Notes: a model not told the origin generated them from the letters alone. Counted from the stretch's first letter, positions 25,283 to 34,255 are shown. The stretch: DNA of 64,000 bases from Actinomadura coerulea (GCF_014208105.1 NZ_JACHMQ010000001.1:4402001-4466000), one strand, 5' to 3'. Translations and numbers: made by a program.

Positions 25283-26704
25283 CTACTGGCGCCAGGCGCC
25301 GACCACGTCGTCAGGGTCCCAGCTCAGGGCGACGTCACCGGTGAAGTCCGTGCCGGAGAGCGACACCACGACGAGACCCGCGACCGCCGGGTCCAGGCCC
25401 GGGATCTCGTTCGCGGCTCGGCGGAGGTCCGCCAGGTCGCGGTCGTCGAACGGGCCGTTGAGCCATTTGATCGAGCCGGCGAAGTGGATCCGGTTCGCCA
25501 CGGGGGCGCGGTCGGCGCCGACGAGGTCGACCTCCGGGTCGAAGCGGCGGTTCCACCAGCCGCCGACCGCGCCGAGGTCCGGCCAGGGCAGGTCCGACAA
25601 CTCCAGAGCCTGCCGGACGAGCGGTTCCACGGCCCGGCCTCGCCAGGACGTCCAGCGGCGCTCGATCAGGCGGAAGCCCGCCTCCGGCCGTCCCCGGCGG
25701 GCCTGCTCGTGGGCCGCCCGGAGGACCGCCAGGTAGAGGCGCAGGTTGCTGTCGGCGATCCGGTAAAGGGCGGGCCTGCCGGACTTCGCGGAGAGGGGAT
25801 GCTCCTCGGCCAGGACGCGCTTCTCCCTGGTCAGCCGGCGCAGGAGAGGCGACAGGGTCCCGGACGGGAGCGCCTCGCCGCGACCGCCGGCCGCCGCGGC
25901 GATGTCGGCGTGCGTCCGGTCGCCCGAGCCGATGGCCTCCAGCACGCGCCGCGCCGTGTCGGGGTTGGGAAACTCCGCCAGAAGGGACGCCTCCGGCACG
26001 CCGAACAGGGCCGCGGCAGGGTCGGCGCACTCGTCGCGCATGAAGTCCAGCGCGGGCGTGGCATGGGGCCAGGTCCGGACGATGCCCGGAAGCCCTCCGG
26101 AGACCAGGTGCGCGTCGATGGCGTCGGCGGCGCCGAGCCCGAGCGCCTGGCCCACGTCGGCCGGGTTCAGCGGGCCGAGCACCAGGTTGTCGGCCCGCCC
26201 GTAGAAGGGGCGGTCGTACGCGGTGAGGCGCTCCATCATGTGCAGGTCGCTGCCGAGGAGCAGGAGCAGGACCGGCTTGGACGACAGCAACCGATCCCAC
26301 GCGGTCTGAAGCGCGCCGTCGAACACGGGGTCCTGCTCGGCGAGCCAGGGCAGTTCGTCCAGCACGACGATGGACGGCGTGTCCGGCAGAGTCGCCGCGA
26401 GGACCCTGAACGCGTCGGGCCAGTTGCCGCCGTCCAACCGGGGGACGAGGTCGGGTTCGCTCGGCAGGGCCGACTCTCTGAGGTCGCGCGTGAACGAGGC
26501 CACCGCCTCGACGGGCGATGCTCCCTTCGTGGCGGCCGAGAACAGGTACGGCACTCCGGCCCGGTCGCAGAACTCCTGGACGAGCCGCGACTTGCCCACC
26601 TGGCGACGCCCGCGCAAGGCGACCGCCGTCCCGGCCCCCGTGGCCGCGACCCGCTCCAGCCGCTTCCCCAGCAGCGCCAGCTCGGCCCTCCGACCGATGA
26701 ACAC
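25283..26704 (-). CDS. Archaeal-type ATPase/DUF234 family protein
   Basis: A 473-residue AAA-like ATPase. The P-loop is GRRQVGKS (32-39), then SIVVLDELPW (Walker B) and a LLGSDLHMMERL sensor region. A winged-helix part (about 260-330, SGTLSPLLRRLTREKRVL) is followed by a C-terminal DUF234-type nuclease-like domain (EPLVRQAL, FDPEVDLVGAD, FAGSIKWLN). The GTG start at 26704 has GGAGG five bases upstream. Function is unknown; such proteins are common in accessory DNA of archaea and actinobacteria and are often suspected of regulation or defence. A 9-bp inverted repeat lies just upstream. Confidence 0.82.
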   Translation of the reverse strand: MFIGRRAELALLGKRLERVAATGAGTAVALRGRRQVGKSRLVQEFCDRAGVPYLFSAATKGASPVEAVASFTRDLRESALPSEPDLVPRLDGGNWPDAFRVLAATLPDTPSIVVLDELPWLAEQDPVFDGALQTAWDRLLSSKPVLLLLLGSDLHMMERLTAYDRPFYGRADNLVLGPLNPADVGQALGLGAADAIDAHLVSGGLPGIVRTWPHATPALDFMRDECADPAAALFGVPEASLLAEFPNPDTARRVLEAIGSGDRTHADIAAAAGGRGEALPSGTLSPLLRRLTREKRVLAEEHPLSAKSGRPALYRIADSNLRLYLAVLRAAHEQARRGRPEAGFRLIERRWTSWRGRAVEPLVRQALELSDLPWPDLGAVGGWWNRRFDPEVDLVGADRAPVANRIHFAGSIKWLNGPFDDRDLADLRRAANEIPGLDPAVAGLVVVSLSGTDFTGDVALSWDPDDVVGAWRQ

Positions 26705-26725
26705 CGCGCCTCCGATGTAGCCGAA

Positions 26726-26750
26726 TCTATGTAGCTTTAATCTACATAGA
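26726..26750. promoter_or_regulatory. AT-rich 9-bp inverted repeat upstream of the ATPase gene
   Basis: TCTATGTAG (26726-26734) and CTACATAGA (26742-26750) surround CTTTAAT. They are flanked by an outer GTAGCC/GGCTAC pair (26717-26722 and 26755-26760). It stands out in GC-rich surroundings and lies 22-46 bases from the start codon, where an operator or promoter should be. Confidence 0.5.
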
Positions 26751-26961
26751 TCGAGGCTACCAGGAAGCGATGAAACGTCGGAGGCGCCTGGTCGGCTTCC
26801 GCCATGACCGATGAGCGCTTCTGGGACGTGCGAGCGCCTGCTCCACGACATCGACCGAGCCGACGTCCACGAGGTGACGGACGGCTCCGACACCGGCTCG
26901 GGCATCTCCCGCGAGTCCTGCCGCAACCCTGACGGCCGGCCAGGCTGACGCGGCCCGCTTG

Positions 26962-27969
26962 TCAGCCGGCGGCGTGATACTGGCGGATGAGCCAGGCGTC
27001 CTCGTGCTGCTCGGCGACGACGGACAGCCGCACGTGGCGGTCCTCTCCGGTGGGGGCGGTGAACGTCACGTCGGCGAACCCGCTCACCAGGCGTCCGCTC
27101 AGACGGGTCTCGCCGAGCACGTCGACCCTGGCCGTCGTGCCTTCGGGGACGTCGGCGTAGTAGCCGACGATCTCGTCCCTGCCCCGGCGCAGGGACGGGG
27201 TGACGCCCTGGAAGAGCGCGTCCGGGCTGAAGAGCGAGGCCATGTCGGCGGGCCGGTGCCGCTCGAAGGCGCGCTGCCAGGCGCCCAGCAGCCCCGCGAG
27301 GACGCCGGTCGGGCCCGGTCGCCCGGTGTGCAGGACCTCGTGCTCCCACCGGTGCCGCGGCTGGCCGTGAAGGCGCCAGTAGTGCTCGGCGATGTCGTCG
27401 GGATCGAAGTCGGTGCCCGGCGCCACGGGTCCGTCGACGGTGACGCTGGCAGCATGCACTCCAGCCGCCCCGTACCGCTGGTCGAGGATCCGGACCAGGG
27501 TTCGGACCCCCGCCTTGCCCAGGGACAGGCTCGTGTACCGCCATTTCGGCTCGGGCATGCCTCCGGTGATGAGGATCGACCCGCTCCCGCGGCGCGCCAT
27601 CTCCGGAGCCAGATGGGCGGCGGCGGTGTGCGCGCCCACGACGTTGACCCCCCAGGCCTCCAGGTGCGCGCGCGCCGGCAACTCCCCCGGCGCATCGGCC
27701 TGGACGATCGCGGCGTTGTAGACCACGACGTCGGGAAGCCCGAACTCGGCGACGGCCTGGTCCAGGGCGGCGCGCAGGGCGTCCTCGTCGGCGCAGTCGG
27801 CTGCGACGGTGAGGACGGGCACCCCGCTGGACTCGACGGCACGAGCCGCGGCTCGCAGCGTCTCGTCGCCGCGGGCCACGAGGGCGATCGGATACCCTTC
27901 CCGCGCGAACCTGCGCGCGACCGCCTGACCGATCCCCGGGCCCGCTCCGATGATCACTGCTCCGGACAC
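26962..27969 (-). CDS. SDR domain fused to a SnoaL/NTF2-like domain
   Basis: A 335-residue two-domain protein. Residues 1-220 are a Rossmann SDR with GAGPGIG (8-14) and VVYNAAI in place of NNAG. The active-site segment reads WRYTSLSLGKAG: the lysine is present, but the Tyr expected four residues earlier is Leu. Residues about 230-335 match the SnoaL/DUF4440 fold (WQRAFERHRPADMASLFSPDALF and a C-terminal beta sheet). Loss of the tyrosine argues against classical dehydrogenase activity. It is divergent from a MerR regulator, which probably controls it. Confidence 0.75.
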   Translation of the reverse strand: MSGAVIIGAGPGIGQAVARRFAREGYPIALVARGDETLRAAARAVESSGVPVLTVAADCADEDALRAALDQAVAEFGLPDVVVYNAAIVQADAPGELPARAHLEAWGVNVVGAHTAAAHLAPEMARRGSGSILITGGMPEPKWRYTSLSLGKAGVRTLVRILDQRYGAAGVHAASVTVDGPVAPGTDFDPDDIAEHYWRLHGQPRHRWEHEVLHTGRPGPTGVLAGLLGAWQRAFERHRPADMASLFSPDALFQGVTPSLRRGRDEIVGYYADVPEGTTARVDVLGETRLSGRLVSGFADVTFTAPTGEDRHVRLSVVAEQHEDAWLIRQYHAAG

Positions 27970-28056
27970 TCTCCGCCTCCTTGAAATCCTTGATCGGAAT
28001 TACTCTGCACGCTAAGGCGTCACATCCGTGTGAGGGTCAACCCAGGAGGAGAGCGG

Positions 28057-28455
28057 ATGCGGATCGGTGAGCTCGCCGACGCGACAGGGGTCAGCCGGCG
28101 GCTGCTGCGCTACTACGAGGACCAGGGGCTGCTGCACCCGGCACGGCTGGCCAACGGCTACCGGGAGTACACCGACGCCGACGTCACCGCGGTGCGCCAC
28201 ATCCGGGCCCTGCTCACGGCCGGAGTTCCCACCACGACCATCGCCCAGCTCCTGCCCTGCGTCCACGACGAGGAGGGCCGGATGGTGCCGTCGTCCTGCC
28301 CGACCACGATCGCCAAGCTGCGGCAGGAGCACTCGCGCATCACCGGGGCGATCACCCGGCTCAGGACGGCCCAGCAGGCGCTCGACTCGATCCTCGCGAC
28401 CGCCCTGCACCGCCTCGGCCCCGTGCCAGCGGACCCCGCACCGCCGCGGGCGTAG
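28057..28455 (+). CDS. MerR-family transcriptional regulator
   Basis: A 132-residue regulator. The winged helix-turn-helix is at the N-terminus (RIGELADATGVSRRLLRYYE, then GLLHPARLANGYREY), followed by a dimerisation coiled coil (about 80-120). I chose the ATG at 28057, where MRIGELA starts the fold and an AGGAGGA site lies 8 bases upstream; a GTG at 28030 would add nine residues. Two cysteines (CVHDEEGRMVPSSC) precede the coiled coil and might sense a metal or thiol. The 87-base gap to the divergent SDR-SnoaL gene should hold its operator. Confidence 0.88.
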   Translation: MRIGELADATGVSRRLLRYYEDQGLLHPARLANGYREYTDADVTAVRHIRALLTAGVPTTTIAQLLPCVHDEEGRMVPSSCPTTIAKLRQEHSRITGAITRLRTAQQALDSILATALHRLGPVPADPAPPRA

Positions 28456-28466
28456 GCGGGCATCCG

Positions 28467-29210
28467 ATGCGCCTCACCGTGATCGCGGCCCTCGCCGTCA
28501 CCGCCATGGCCGCCGCCGGCTGCGCGGACGCCACGGCCGAGGCGAACGCCGTGGACGACGCGCGCGACAAGGCCATGCAGGCGGGCAACGCCATGTACGG
28601 CACCCGGCTCGTCAAGGCGGACGACCTCGGCCACCACATCGCGGACCTCAAGGGCGTCAAGGTCCTGAAGGTGACGGGTACCGGGGCCGGTGATCCGGGC
28701 GGCGTCCGGGTGGTCGTGCGGGTCTCGGGCGTCGCGCAACGAAACGAGGGCCTGTTCCAGGGCCCCGGGCGGGTCACCGCAGACCGCTGTTTCGAGCTGG
28801 CCTTCGACGGCAGGCCTGGCGAGTGGGACACCGCCCCGCCGCCCACTCCCTGCCCCGACGGCGCTCCCCCGACCTTCGCTCCATGGCCCGAGGCACCGCC
28901 GATCTCCGTCCCGCGGATCGAGCGAGCCCTGCCCAAGGTGAACGCGCTTCCCTCGGGACGCGGCGTGGAGGAGAGAGACGTCCGCGCCGCGCTGGCGAAA
29001 CTCGGCCTGCACCCCGCGATCAGAATCGAAACCGAGCCCCAGTCCGACTTCGCCGTAGGCGTGGCTCTGGTCTCCGGCGCCACGACGACGGGTAAGGGGC
29101 GCTGCGTCCTCGCCAGGGTCACCCCAGGCAAGACGAAGGCATGGGTCCCGTCCCAAGCCGAGGCCACGCAGGGCTGCAACCCCCACACCGCCCTGGGCAC
29201 CGGCCGCTAG
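28467..29210 (+). CDS. Putative lipoprotein of unknown function
   Basis: A 247-residue protein starting with a lipoprotein signal (MRLTVIAALAVTAMAAAGC, lipobox AAGC, Cys 19). The mature part has a Pro-rich middle (about 125-150) and paired cysteines, but no domain I recognise. It begins 12 bases after the MerR gene and may be cotranscribed with it. Likely anchored at the outer face of the membrane. Confidence 0.7.
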   Translation: MRLTVIAALAVTAMAAAGCADATAEANAVDDARDKAMQAGNAMYGTRLVKADDLGHHIADLKGVKVLKVTGTGAGDPGGVRVVVRVSGVAQRNEGLFQGPGRVTADRCFELAFDGRPGEWDTAPPPTPCPDGAPPTFAPWPEAPPISVPRIERALPKVNALPSGRGVEERDVRAALAKLGLHPAIRIETEPQSDFAVGVALVSGATTTGKGRCVLARVTPGKTKAWVPSQAEATQGCNPHTALGTGR

Positions 29211-29269
29211 TGCAGTGACCCGTCCGAGGTACCTGTCGGGCGTCCGGTCGCGAACCAACGATGGGCGAA

Positions 29270-29301
29270 CAGAAGGGCCCGGCTAGCGCCGGGCCCTTCT
29301 G
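29270..29301. terminator. 14-bp hairpin between convergent genes
   Basis: CAGAAGGGCCCGGC and its exact complement flank a TAGC loop. It sits between the lipoprotein gene (plus) and the unknown beta-rich gene (minus), and the second arm ends in TTCT. A strong bidirectional terminator. Confidence 0.85.
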
Positions 29302-29353
29302 GGAGGCTTCGGCTGGCGCCGAAGTCTTTGTGGCAGGTGACGGCCAGTGGCCG

Positions 29354-29977
29354 TTACCCGTGGCGGGGACAGGTGTCCCTTCGATAGGTCACGCGCCCCC
29401 TGTCGCCGGAGATCTCCAGGGCTTTGCCGTCCCAGCAGCCGGAGAGATCGATGTCGCCGCCGATGGTGCTGATGCGGAGGCTCTCGGGGTGGTCCGCCCC
29501 GATCTGCACGGCTCCTCCCTTGGTCCACGCCGTGAGGTCACCGCTGGTCCTCCCGACCTTGATGGGCCGGCCGTCGCGGCGCGTGGTCCTCACCTGGAAC
29601 GAGGAGTACGAGGGAATCTCCTCGACCTCGATGCTCTTGGCGGCGTGCAGGTGTGCGACCCGGAGCGGGCCGGTCACGGTGATACGCCCCCACGTGTCCA
29701 CGCGGACGTAGTCGGAGCCGCGCGGGACACGCGCGATGACCGCCGTGAGGTACCCGCCCCTCTTCCACAGGCGATCGCACCTGATGATGACGTGATCGTC
29801 GTTGGCGGGCTCCAGGATGGCCTGCTCTGCGATCCTCTTGAGGTTGACGCCCTCCAGGATGACCCGGATGTCCTTACGGTCCTCGGCGACGACGGTCACC
29901 GGAGCCGAACCGCCCACGATGATGGGACGGCGGTCGGGCCGCATGGTCATAAGGCGCTGACTGAGAAGACGACGCAT
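29354..29977 (-). CDS. Beta-strand-rich protein of unknown function
   Basis: A 207-residue protein. Short alternating hydrophobic strands recur (VTVVAED, IRVILEG, HVIIRCD, ISTIGGDIDLSG), as in DUF4097-like beta-helix proteins or cell-surface lectin folds. There is no signal peptide or membrane segment. I chose the ATG at 29977 because AAGGAGC lies seven bases upstream; an upstream GTG/ATG would add 18 unlikely residues. I do not recognise a specific family. Confidence 0.6.
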   Translation of the reverse strand: MRRLLSQRLMTMRPDRRPIIVGGSAPVTVVAEDRKDIRVILEGVNLKRIAEQAILEPANDDHVIIRCDRLWKRGGYLTAVIARVPRGSDYVRVDTWGRITVTGPLRVAHLHAAKSIEVEEIPSYSSFQVRTTRRDGRPIKVGRTSGDLTAWTKGGAVQIGADHPESLRISTIGGDIDLSGCWDGKALEISGDRGRVTYRRDTCPRHG

Positions 29978-30130
29978 GTCGTGCTCCTTGAGTGGTGTAG
30001 ACGTTTCGGTTGCGTGACACACGCGCCTCATGCGCGGGTGTCACCCACCACCGTCCGTGGCACGGGACGATCGGCACACCCGGCGACCACGGCCCCGCCG
30101 CGGCAGGAAGCCGGTCAGCCGGGGTGACGG

Positions 30131-30742
30131 TCAGCGGGGGCGGGGCGGGTATTTGGCGATGAAGAGGCCCTCGGCGGTCACGCAGTCCTCGCCGCCGGCC
30201 TGGATCGCTCCAACCGTGCGGATCTTGCGGCCGTCCACGGAGACCTGGCGGGCGCTGATGGTGAGGGGCTCGAAGAGGGGGGTCAGGCGGTGGTAGCGCA
30301 GGGTCAGTTCCGCCGTCATGCCCGACTTGCCCGCCCATCCGTTCGCCACGCCGAGGGTGTGGTCCAGAAGGAGGGCGGAGATCCCGCCGTGGACGCTGGA
30401 CGGCGGGCCCTGGTAGGGCAGGCCCAGCGTCGCGGTCGCCTCGATGGTGCGGGAGTCCGCGGCGGTGTATTCGAGCGGCGGGGCGATCGGGTTCTCGGGG
30501 CCGGTGACCGGGTCGTGGCGGGTGTTGCCGTCGCCGCGCCACATGTCGACCAGGCGGTCGCGCAGCGGCGGGGCCGCCGCCTCCAGGTCGTCGGCCACGG
30601 CGTTCAGGCGGTCGGCCACGTCGGACATGGCGGCACCCGAGAGGTCGCCGGAGCGGACCAGCGCGTCGACGACGCGGCGGGCCGCGGCGGCCGCCGCGTC
30701 CACGCCGGTCGCCTGGTGCTCGGCCTGGAGGTCGAGGGTCAC
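30131..30742 (-). CDS. PaaI-type acyl-CoA thioesterase (hot dog)
   Basis: A 203-residue protein with a C-terminal hot dog (PYQGPPSSVHGGISALLLDH, then AELTLRYHRLTP, VSVDGRKIRTVGAI). The HGG segment and the downstream Asp are the thioesterase active-site region. The N-terminal 70 residues are an extra helical part. Its GTG at 30742 overlaps the fadE34 stop as GTGA. It probably frees CoA from dead-end or excess sterol side-chain intermediates; that is inference from the operon. Confidence 0.82.
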   Translation of the reverse strand: MTLDLQAEHQATGVDAAAAAARRVVDALVRSGDLSGAAMSDVADRLNAVADDLEAAAPPLRDRLVDMWRGDGNTRHDPVTGPENPIAPPLEYTAADSRTIEATATLGLPYQGPPSSVHGGISALLLDHTLGVANGWAGKSGMTAELTLRYHRLTPLFEPLTISARQVSVDGRKIRTVGAIQAGGEDCVTAEGLFIAKYPPRPR

Positions 30743-32916
30743 GACGCCGCCTGCGGGTCGCGCGGCAGGCCGAGGAGGCGCTCGCCGATGATGTTCAGCT
30801 GGACGTCGGTGGTGCCGCCCGCGATCGACATGTTGCGGGAGTTCAGGAACATCCAGGTGGGGTCGCCCATCCCGCCCTCTCCCTCGCCGGAGAGGGCCTC
30901 GGGGCCGATCCAGTCGACGGCCGTCTCCCACACCTGCTGGATGTGCTCGACGCCGATCAGCTTGCCGATGCTGGACTCGGCGCCGGGCTGGCCTCCGGCG
31001 AGGGAGCGCAGGGCGGTGCGCAGGCCGAACAGGCTGCTCGACTGCGCGTCGCAGAGGATGCCGCCGAGCGTGGTGAGGCGCTCGTCGCCCGCGTCCGCCG
31101 CCAGCTTGAGCAGGGCCTCGCCGCCGCTGCCCAGGGACGAGTCGTTCGAGAGCGAGACGCGTTCGTTGGCGAGGGTCGTGCGGGCGAGTTTCCAGCCGTC
31201 GCCGGGCGCGGCGACGAGGAGGTCGTCGGGGACGAACACGCCGTCCAGGAACACCTCGTTGAACAGGGTGTCGCCGGTCAGCTCGCGCAGCGGCCGGATG
31301 TCGATGCCGGGCGACCTCATGTCGAGCAGGAAGTACGACAGGCCCCGGTGCTTCGGGACGGACGGGTCGGTGCGCGCGAGCAGGATGCCCCAGTCGGCCT
31401 CGCGGGCCATGGACGTCCACACCTTCTGACCGGTGATCCTCCAGCCGCCCTCGGTCTTCTCCGCGCGGGTGCTGAGGGCGGCGAGGTCGGAGCCGGCCCC
31501 GGGCTCGGAGAACAGCTGGCACCAGCGGATGTCGCCGCGCAGGGAGGCGGGCAGGAACCGCTCGTGCTGGGCGGCCGAGCCGTGCGCGATCAGCGTCGGC
31601 ACCACCCAGTTGCCGATGATCATGTCGTGGGCGCGGAGGCCGGCGGCGCGCATCTCCTCGGCGATGACGAGCTGGGTCACGGCGTCGGCGCCCTTGCCCC
31701 ACGGTTCGGGCAGGTGCGGGGACGTGTAGCCGCGGTCGGCGAGGTAGGCGAGGCGCTCCCCGCCGTCCAGGGCCTTCGCGGGCTCCAGCTCCGCGCGGAC
31801 GCCGGCGCGGATCCGCTCGGCCTCCGGGGGGAGTTCGACGCGGAGTTCGCGGCGGACGCCGTCGAGGGTGAGGCGGGCGACGCGGCGGCGCCAGGACGCG
31901 GTGGAGCCGAGCAGGACGCGGAGAGTCTGGGCGCGCCGCAGGTAGAGGCTCGCGTCGTGCTCCCAGGTGAAGCCGATGCCGCCGAGGTTCTGCACGCAGT
32001 CCTTCGCGGTCTGGAAGGCGGCCTGGACGCTGGTGGCCCCGGCGACCGCCGCCGCCAATGACGCCTCCCGTTCCCGCCCCTCGTCGTGGGCGCGGGCGGC
32101 GTCCCAGGCGCAGGCGCGGGCCTGCTCGGCGTGCGCGAGCATCCGGGCGCAGCGGTGCTTGACCCCCTGGAACTGCCCGATGGGGCGGCCGAACTGCTCG
32201 CGTACCTTGGCGTACTCGGCGGCGGTCGTCGTCGCGCGGTCCGCCAGGCCGGACGCCTCGGCGGCGAACAGCACCGCCGCGAGGTCGCGCACGGTCTGCG
32301 AGCCGAGATCCAGGACCGACCCCTCGGGGACGGTGCGGTTCTCCAGCCCGACCCTGGCCAGCCGCCGGGTCAGGTCGTGGCTGGGCAGTTCGTCCACTCT
32401 CGCGGCGTCCCGGGGCAGCAGGATCCAGGCCGTCGCGTCGCCGTCCTTCGCCGGGAGGACGAGGAGATCCGCCAGCGGAGCGCCGAGGACCGGTCCCGAC
32501 GTGCCGGTCACCGTGGTCACGCCGCCCGAGCGGGAGAGGGCCAGGCTTCCCGCGTCCAGGCCCACCGCGCCGACCGCGCTCCCGTCGGCGAGGGACGGCA
32601 GGTGCTCGGTGTGACCCGCCCGGTGCAGCACGGCGCCGGCCAGCACCGTCGGGAGGAACGGCCCCGGAGTGACGGCCCGCCCCAGCTCCTCCAGGACGAC
32701 CGCCAGTTCGACCAGACCGTAGCCCGCGCCGCCGGCCTCCTCGGGGAGGTGCAGGCCGAGCAGGCCCTGCGCGGCGAGGTCATCCCAGAACGCGGGCGCC
32801 TCCTCCCGTTCGGCGTCCACGGCGGCGCGGACGGCCGCGGGGGTCACCTGCCGGGAGGTGAACGCGCGCACGGCGTCGCGCAGGTCGCGGTGCTCCTCGG
32901 TCAGCCCGATGGTCAT
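30739..32916 (-). CDS. fadE34: Fused acyl-CoA dehydrogenase, FadE34/ChsE3-like
   Basis: A 725-residue chain of two acyl-CoA dehydrogenase units. Residues 1-350 are a catalytically silent unit (GREQFGRPIGQFQ-type EQFGRPIGQFQGVKH region). Residues 365-725 are the active unit, with SEPGAGSDLAAL and the catalytic Glu in TLANERVSL (residue 585 by my count). This single-chain arrangement characterises FadE34, which oxidises the five-carbon side chain (3-oxo-cholenoyl-CoA). It lies between fadA5 (8 bases upstream) and the thioesterase. Family length is about 710. Confidence 0.92.
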   Translation of the reverse strand: MTIGLTEEHRDLRDAVRAFTSRQVTPAAVRAAVDAEREEAPAFWDDLAAQGLLGLHLPEEAGGAGYGLVELAVVLEELGRAVTPGPFLPTVLAGAVLHRAGHTEHLPSLADGSAVGAVGLDAGSLALSRSGGVTTVTGTSGPVLGAPLADLLVLPAKDGDATAWILLPRDAARVDELPSHDLTRRLARVGLENRTVPEGSVLDLGSQTVRDLAAVLFAAEASGLADRATTTAAEYAKVREQFGRPIGQFQGVKHRCARMLAHAEQARACAWDAARAHDEGREREASLAAAVAGATSVQAAFQTAKDCVQNLGGIGFTWEHDASLYLRRAQTLRVLLGSTASWRRRVARLTLDGVRRELRVELPPEAERIRAGVRAELEPAKALDGGERLAYLADRGYTSPHLPEPWGKGADAVTQLVIAEEMRAAGLRAHDMIIGNWVVPTLIAHGSAAQHERFLPASLRGDIRWCQLFSEPGAGSDLAALSTRAEKTEGGWRITGQKVWTSMAREADWGILLARTDPSVPKHRGLSYFLLDMRSPGIDIRPLRELTGDTLFNEVFLDGVFVPDDLLVAAPGDGWKLARTTLANERVSLSNDSSLGSGGEALLKLAADAGDERLTTLGGILCDAQSSSLFGLRTALRSLAGGQPGAESSIGKLIGVEHIQQVWETAVDWIGPEALSGEGEGGMGDPTWMFLNSRNMSIAGGTTDVQLNIIGERLLGLPRDPQAAS

Positions 32917-32923
32917 GTGCTCC

Positions 32924-34084
32924 TCAGATCCGTTCGATGATGGTGGCCGTGGAGTGCGCGCCGCCCGCGCACATCGTGACGAGCGCGGTCGACTTGCCGG
33001 ACCGCTCCAGCTCGTTCACGGCCTGCGTGACGAGGCGGGCGCCGGTGGAGCCGACCGCGTGGCCGAGGGCGATGGCGCCGCCGTTGACGTTGACCCGGTC
33101 CATGTCCGCGCCGTGCACCGAGGCCCAGGACAGCACGACCGACGCGAACGCCTCGTTGATCTCCACGAGGTCGATGTCGGACAGCGTCATCCGGGCCCGG
33201 TCCAGCACGTGCCGAGTCGCCTCGATCGGCCCGTCCAGGTGGTAGTAGGGGTCGGAGCCCACCATCCCGGACGCGACGATCCGGGCGCGGGGGCGCAGCC
33301 CCAGCTCGGCGGCGCGGTCCGCCGCCATCAGCAGCACCGCCGCGGCGCCGTCGCTGATCTGCGAGGAGTTGCCCGCGGTGTGGACGCCGTCCGGGATGAC
33401 CGGCCTCAGCCCCGCGAGCGCCTCGGCGGTCGTGTCGCGCAGGCCCTGGTCGCGGGTCACGACGGCGGTCTCCCCGGTCGGGCCCTCCCTGGTCATGACC
33501 GGGGCCTCGATCTCCAGGATCTGGCCGGCGAAACGGTCCTCCGCCCACGCCGCCTTCGCCTTGGCCTGCGACGCCAGCCCGAGCGCGTCCGCGTCCTCCC
33601 GGGTGATGCCGCGCTTCTTCGCGATGCGCTCGGCCGCGGTGAACTGGTCGGGCATGTCCAGTTCCCAGCCGTCCGGCGCCGGGCTGCCGGTCTCCGGCGT
33701 GAGCGCCTGGCCCAGGAAGACCCGGCTCATCGCCTCGACGCCGCAGCCGATCCCGGTGTGGACGGCCCCGGACGCGATCAGCCCCGCCACGAGGTGGACG
33801 GCCTGCTGGGACGACCCGCACGCGCAGTCGATCGTCGTGCACGCCGTCTGGTAGGGCAGGCCCGCGTACAGCCAGGCGTTGCGGGTGACGTTGTTGGACT
33901 GCTCGCCCGCCTGCGTCACGCATCCGCCGACGACCTGCCCCACCGTCGCGGCCTCGACTCCGGCGCGGTTCAGCAGCCCGCGCTGCGTCGCCCCGAGCAA
34001 CTGCGCCGGGTGGAGCCCCGACAGGGCCCCGTACCGCTTGCCGACCGGCGTCCGGACGGCATCGACGATGACGGCCTCGGGCAT
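32924..34084 (-). CDS. fadA5: Steroid beta-ketothiolase FadA5
   Basis: A 386-residue thiolase very close to FadA5. The nucleophile is in DCACGSSQQ (Cys near 89), then GGCVTQAGEQSNN, SDPYYHLDGP, VNVNGGAIALGHAVG and C-terminal CAGGAHSTATIIERI. It performs CoA-dependent thiolysis in sterol side-chain shortening. FadA5 has GHPVGCTG where this protein has GHAVGSTG, a small active-site-loop difference. I chose the ATG at 34084, which has AAGGAG nine bases upstream; a GTG at 34093 sits too close to that site. It heads a minus-strand operon divergent from hsd4A. Confidence 0.93.
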   Translation of the reverse strand: MPEAVIVDAVRTPVGKRYGALSGLHPAQLLGATQRGLLNRAGVEAATVGQVVGGCVTQAGEQSNNVTRNAWLYAGLPYQTACTTIDCACGSSQQAVHLVAGLIASGAVHTGIGCGVEAMSRVFLGQALTPETGSPAPDGWELDMPDQFTAAERIAKKRGITREDADALGLASQAKAKAAWAEDRFAGQILEIEAPVMTREGPTGETAVVTRDQGLRDTTAEALAGLRPVIPDGVHTAGNSSQISDGAAAVLLMAADRAAELGLRPRARIVASGMVGSDPYYHLDGPIEATRHVLDRARMTLSDIDLVEINEAFASVVLSWASVHGADMDRVNVNGGAIALGHAVGSTGARLVTQAVNELERSGKSTALVTMCAGGAHSTATIIERI

Positions 34085-34162
34085 GGAGGACACTCCTTAA
34101 CTCACGAACAAGCAGGTCAGTACGCCGCCCGGAGACCGCGGCGGCGTTTCCCGGGTGCGAGG

Positions 34163-34255
34163 TCAGGCCGTGGGCTCGGCGGCCAGGACGCGTTTGGCCC
34201 AGCGGTAGTCGGCCTTGCCGCTCGGGGAGCGGACGACCGTGGGGTTCAGCGTCAT
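34163..34255 (-). pseudogene. C-terminal stump of an acyl-CoA ligase (FadD19-like tail)
   Basis: Thirty codons read MTLNPTVVRSPSGKADYRWA, then KRVLAAEPTA and stop. PTVVRSPSGKADYRWAK is the end of FadD19-type steroid ligases, including the catalytic-lysine loop SGKAD. The other roughly 500 residues are absent. The stump retains an ATG by chance but has no ribosome-binding site. It shows that a fadD19-like gene once stood beside hsd4A/fadA5. Confidence 0.7.

Noticed and set aside
26764..26961. Short frame starting MTDERFWD, reminiscent of DUF4240 proteins
   Set aside because: Only eight residues fit before the frame is lost; too little to call even a remnant.
29338..30130. Possible tandem regulatory repeats upstream of the thioesterase gene
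   Set aside because: The gap 29978-30130 has only ordinary GC-rich sequence; no repeat or promoter-like element holds up.
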